Below are positions 13,698 through 14,903 of a stretch of DNA of 14,903 nt, piece by piece. Source of the stretch: an uncultured Cytophagales bacterium. Its GTDB lineage: Bacteria; Bacteroidota; Bacteroidia; Cytophagales; Amoebophilaceae. Position 1 is the first letter of the stretch, and each line of letters opens with the position of its first letter. Both the position numbers and the translations under genes were made by a program. The DNA is taken from NCBI GenBank assembly GCA_905479855.1, contig CAJQOF010000026.1, positions 1-14,903 on the forward strand. The letters run 5' to 3'. Under the pieces are notes generated by a model that did not search any database, was not told the DNA's origin, and saw only the letters and a list, made by a program, of their open reading frames with translations.

Positions 13698-14351
13698 ATG
13701 GACACAACTACACGATGCGCTTGGGCACAAGGAACGGCTGAAATTTACATCCACTACCATGATGAGGAGTGGGGCGTACCCATACACGATGATACCCAGC
13801 ACTTTGAGCTCCTTACGCTGGAGGGGGCACAGGCTGGGCTAAGCTGGCTTACTATACTCAGGAAACGGTCCGGCTACCGGCAGGCTTTTGCCAAATTCGA
13901 TGTGCAGAAGGTGGCCGATTTTTCACCAGAGCAATGCCAACAATTCTGCAAAGACATTCGGATTGTCCGTAACCCGCTAAAGATTAACTCCACCGTCAAT
14001 AACGCACAATGCTTTTTGAAGATCCAAGCTGAATTCGGGAGCTTCGACAAGTATATATGGAAGTTTGTAAAGGGAAAGCCGATCGTCAATCATTGGAAGG
14101 ACCACAGCGAGTTGCCGGCGTTTAGTGATCTGGCAGACAAAATCAGCGCGGATTTAAAAAGTAGGGGATTCAGCTTTGTGGGGAGTACCATTATCTACGC
14201 CTACCTGCAAGCAGCGGGCTTGGTGAATGATCATACCGTAGATTGCTTTCGGCACAAGGAAGTACAGCGAAAAAGAAACCGAACACGGTACAAATTTTCT
14301 GGAAATTTAGTAGCGGGGGCAGGAATCGAACCTGCGACCTTCGGATTATGA
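13698..14351 (+). CDS. tag: DNA-3-methyladenine glycosylase I, with extended C-terminus
   Basis: Tag excises 3-methyladenine from alkylated DNA as the first step of base excision repair. Family landmarks are all present: zinc ligands C7 (RCAW), H21 (YHDEEWG), H179 and C183 (NDHTVDC); the catalytic-pocket glutamate E42 in LEGAQAGLSW; and the RGFSFVGSTIIYAYLQAAGLVNDH block (156-179). At 217 residues it is about 30 longer than E. coli Tag (187). The extra tail after VDCFRHKEVQ is basic, and its last 14 residues (VAGAGIEPATFGL region) are the antisense translation of a tRNA-like sequence; the stop TGA at 14349-14351 falls inside the tRNA anticodon loop complement. The native stop has therefore probably been lost or the 3' end replaced. 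The zinc site is upstream of the tail, so the enzyme may still work. The ATG at 13698 is chosen by the conserved start and by the promoter at 13642-13673. Confidence 0.93.
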   Translation: MDTTTRCAWAQGTAEIYIHYHDEEWGVPIHDDTQHFELLTLEGAQAGLSWLTILRKRSGYRQAFAKFDVQKVADFSPEQCQQFCKDIRIVRNPLKINSTVNNAQCFLKIQAEFGSFDKYIWKFVKGKPIVNHWKDHSELPAFSDLADKISADLKSRGFSFVGSTIIYAYLQAAGLVNDHTVDCFRHKEVQRKRNRTRYKFSGNLVAGAGIEPATFGL

Positions 14352-14383
14352 GCCCCAACGCGCTACCGGCTGCAATCCTCTTG
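14311..14383 (-). pseudogene. Decayed tRNA-Met(CAU)-like sequence
   Basis: On the minus strand the 3' half is an excellent tRNA: a perfect 5-bp T stem with loop TTCGATT (14335-14319), 5-nt variable loop, anticodon loop CTCATAA with CAT at 14350-14348, acceptor 3' strand CCCCGCT and discriminator A (14311). The 5' half fails: an extra G lies before the anticodon loop, leaving G-U pairs or a mismatch in that stem; the D stem has a mismatch (TTGC against GCGC); and the 5' acceptor position (about 14383-14377) cannot pair with CCCCGCT. It therefore looks like a tRNA remnant, or one whose 5' part was overwritten, rather than a working elongator tRNA. A covariance-model scan might still give a low-scoring tRNA-Met hit. 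The tag reading frame ends inside it, and the ankyrin stop codon lies one base beyond its 5' edge. Confidence 0.6.
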
Positions 14384-14384
14384 G

Positions 14385-14903
14385 TTACTTGGCACCTCCT
14401 TGGCTGGAAGAACTACTATTACTAGAAGATGAGGAAGCTGCACTTGCGGGCCTTGCTGCTGTTTCCATTTTTCCATACGCTCTCGGGAACATTTCCTCTA
14501 TTTCCGTGCGTTCGGATTCTGAAAGATTTAAATATTCTCTCAATAGATAATCACTACTCGGGGACGACGTTGTTGCATAAATAAGCGCCCGAATGCTTTT
14601 TACACCGTTTAAAAGCACTTTCCGGCTAACATTAACCGGTAAAAAAGTGCCCTCAGGGGGCCCAAACCGATGAGGCAACAACGCCCTCGGGGACTCTCTG
14701 TGATGTTCTAACAATAATTCTATTTTTTCCTTAATAGAGGCTTCTCTTATTTTTTCTGACGTACGATAGCCATCAGCACTGCGAAAAACCTTTATTAAGG
14801 CCGTATCTCCAACATTGTTTTTTGTGTTTACATCAGCCTTGGAATCAAGAAGCAATTTTAAAAGTATTCGCCCATTTTCTCCGTATAACATGGAGGCGAG
14901 AAT
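14385..14903 (-). CDS. Ankyrin-repeat protein, 3' part only
   Basis: The frame is open through the right window edge, so this is the C-terminal 172 residues; an ATG at 14891 lies within a repeat and is unlikely to be the start. One ankyrin repeat is clear: LLKLLLDSKADVNTKNNVGDTAL (consensus IVKLLLDxGADVNAKDxxGxTAL), with a second partial helix EKIELLLEHH after it. The remainder shows no repeat and ends in a low-complexity tail (AASSSSSNSSSSSQGG). Ankyrin proteins of intracellular bacteria often act as secreted host-interaction proteins; no secretion signal can be judged here because the N-terminus is missing. Five sampled lines average about 36% G+C against about 50% in tag and uvrA, which suggests different origin or relaxed composition. 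The stop TAA is one base from the decayed tRNA. Confidence 0.8.
   Translation of the reverse strand: MLASMLYGENGRILLKLLLDSKADVNTKNNVGDTALIKVFRSADGYRTSEKIREASIKEKIELLLEHHRESPRALLPHRFGPPEGTFLPVNVSRKVLLNGVKSIRALIYATTSSPSSDYLLREYLNLSESERTEIEEMFPRAYGKMETAARPASAASSSSSNSSSSSQGGAK

Noticed and set aside
14311..14383. Functional tRNA-Met gene
   Set aside because: The acceptor 5' strand does not pair, the D stem is broken and the anticodon stem carries an extra base, so it is listed as a decayed tRNA.

Overview
The window looks like a chromosome segment of a Bacteroidota bacterium, most probably a host-associated member near the Amoebophilus/Cardinium group (order Cytophagales). Clues are: promoters resembling the Bacteroidota TTTG-N20-(T/G)AnnTTTG pattern, start codons without clear Shine-Dalgarno sequences, a VgrG-type injection spike gene, two Rpn/PD-(D/E)XK transposase-like genes with KAEG tails, a secreted single-HKD phospholipase D-family nuclease, and an ankyrin-repeat gene. 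The genus is inference; sampled lines of most genes run near 50% G+C, higher than I recall for the best-known members of that group.

Layout, left to right. (1) 1-2148: 3' three quarters of uvrA (nucleotide excision repair), cut by the window edge. (2) 2149-4720: a 300 bp spacer with short repeats, the first Rpn-family gene, an unrecognised 185-residue protein, and an exported HKD nuclease. All are on the plus strand with short repeats in their 3' flanks. (3) 4954-6801: a pair of alpha/beta hydrolases, first a predicted lipoprotein lipase with a striking cysteine cluster, then a cytosolic hydrolase 33 bp later. (4) 6825-9458, minus strand: a DEDDy 3'-5' exonuclease with its own promoter, and vgrG. 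(5) 9459-10047: a 589 bp divergent intergenic region with two inverted repeats and no recognisable gene. (6) 10048-14351, plus strand: the second Rpn gene, a NUDIX hydrolase, recJ and tag (3-methyladenine DNA glycosylase I). (7) 14311-14903, minus strand: a decayed tRNA-Met(CAU)-like sequence overlapped by the tag 3' end, abutting the 3' end of an A+T-richer ankyrin gene that runs off the window.

How the genes fit together. Four genes (uvrA, the exonuclease, recJ and tag) concern DNA repair or DNA processing, but they do not form one operon. Likely transcription units are lipase plus hydrolase and NUDIX plus recJ; tag and the exonuclease each have their own promoter. VgrG, the HKD nuclease, the lipoprotein lipase and the ankyrin protein are the plausible host- or competitor-facing products.

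I do not see a clearly new multi-gene system. The most unusual items are the tag/pseudo-tRNA/ankyrin junction, the diverged repeats in the 3' flanks of unrelated genes, the lipase cysteine cluster, and the expandable 12-bp repeats in both Rpn genes.
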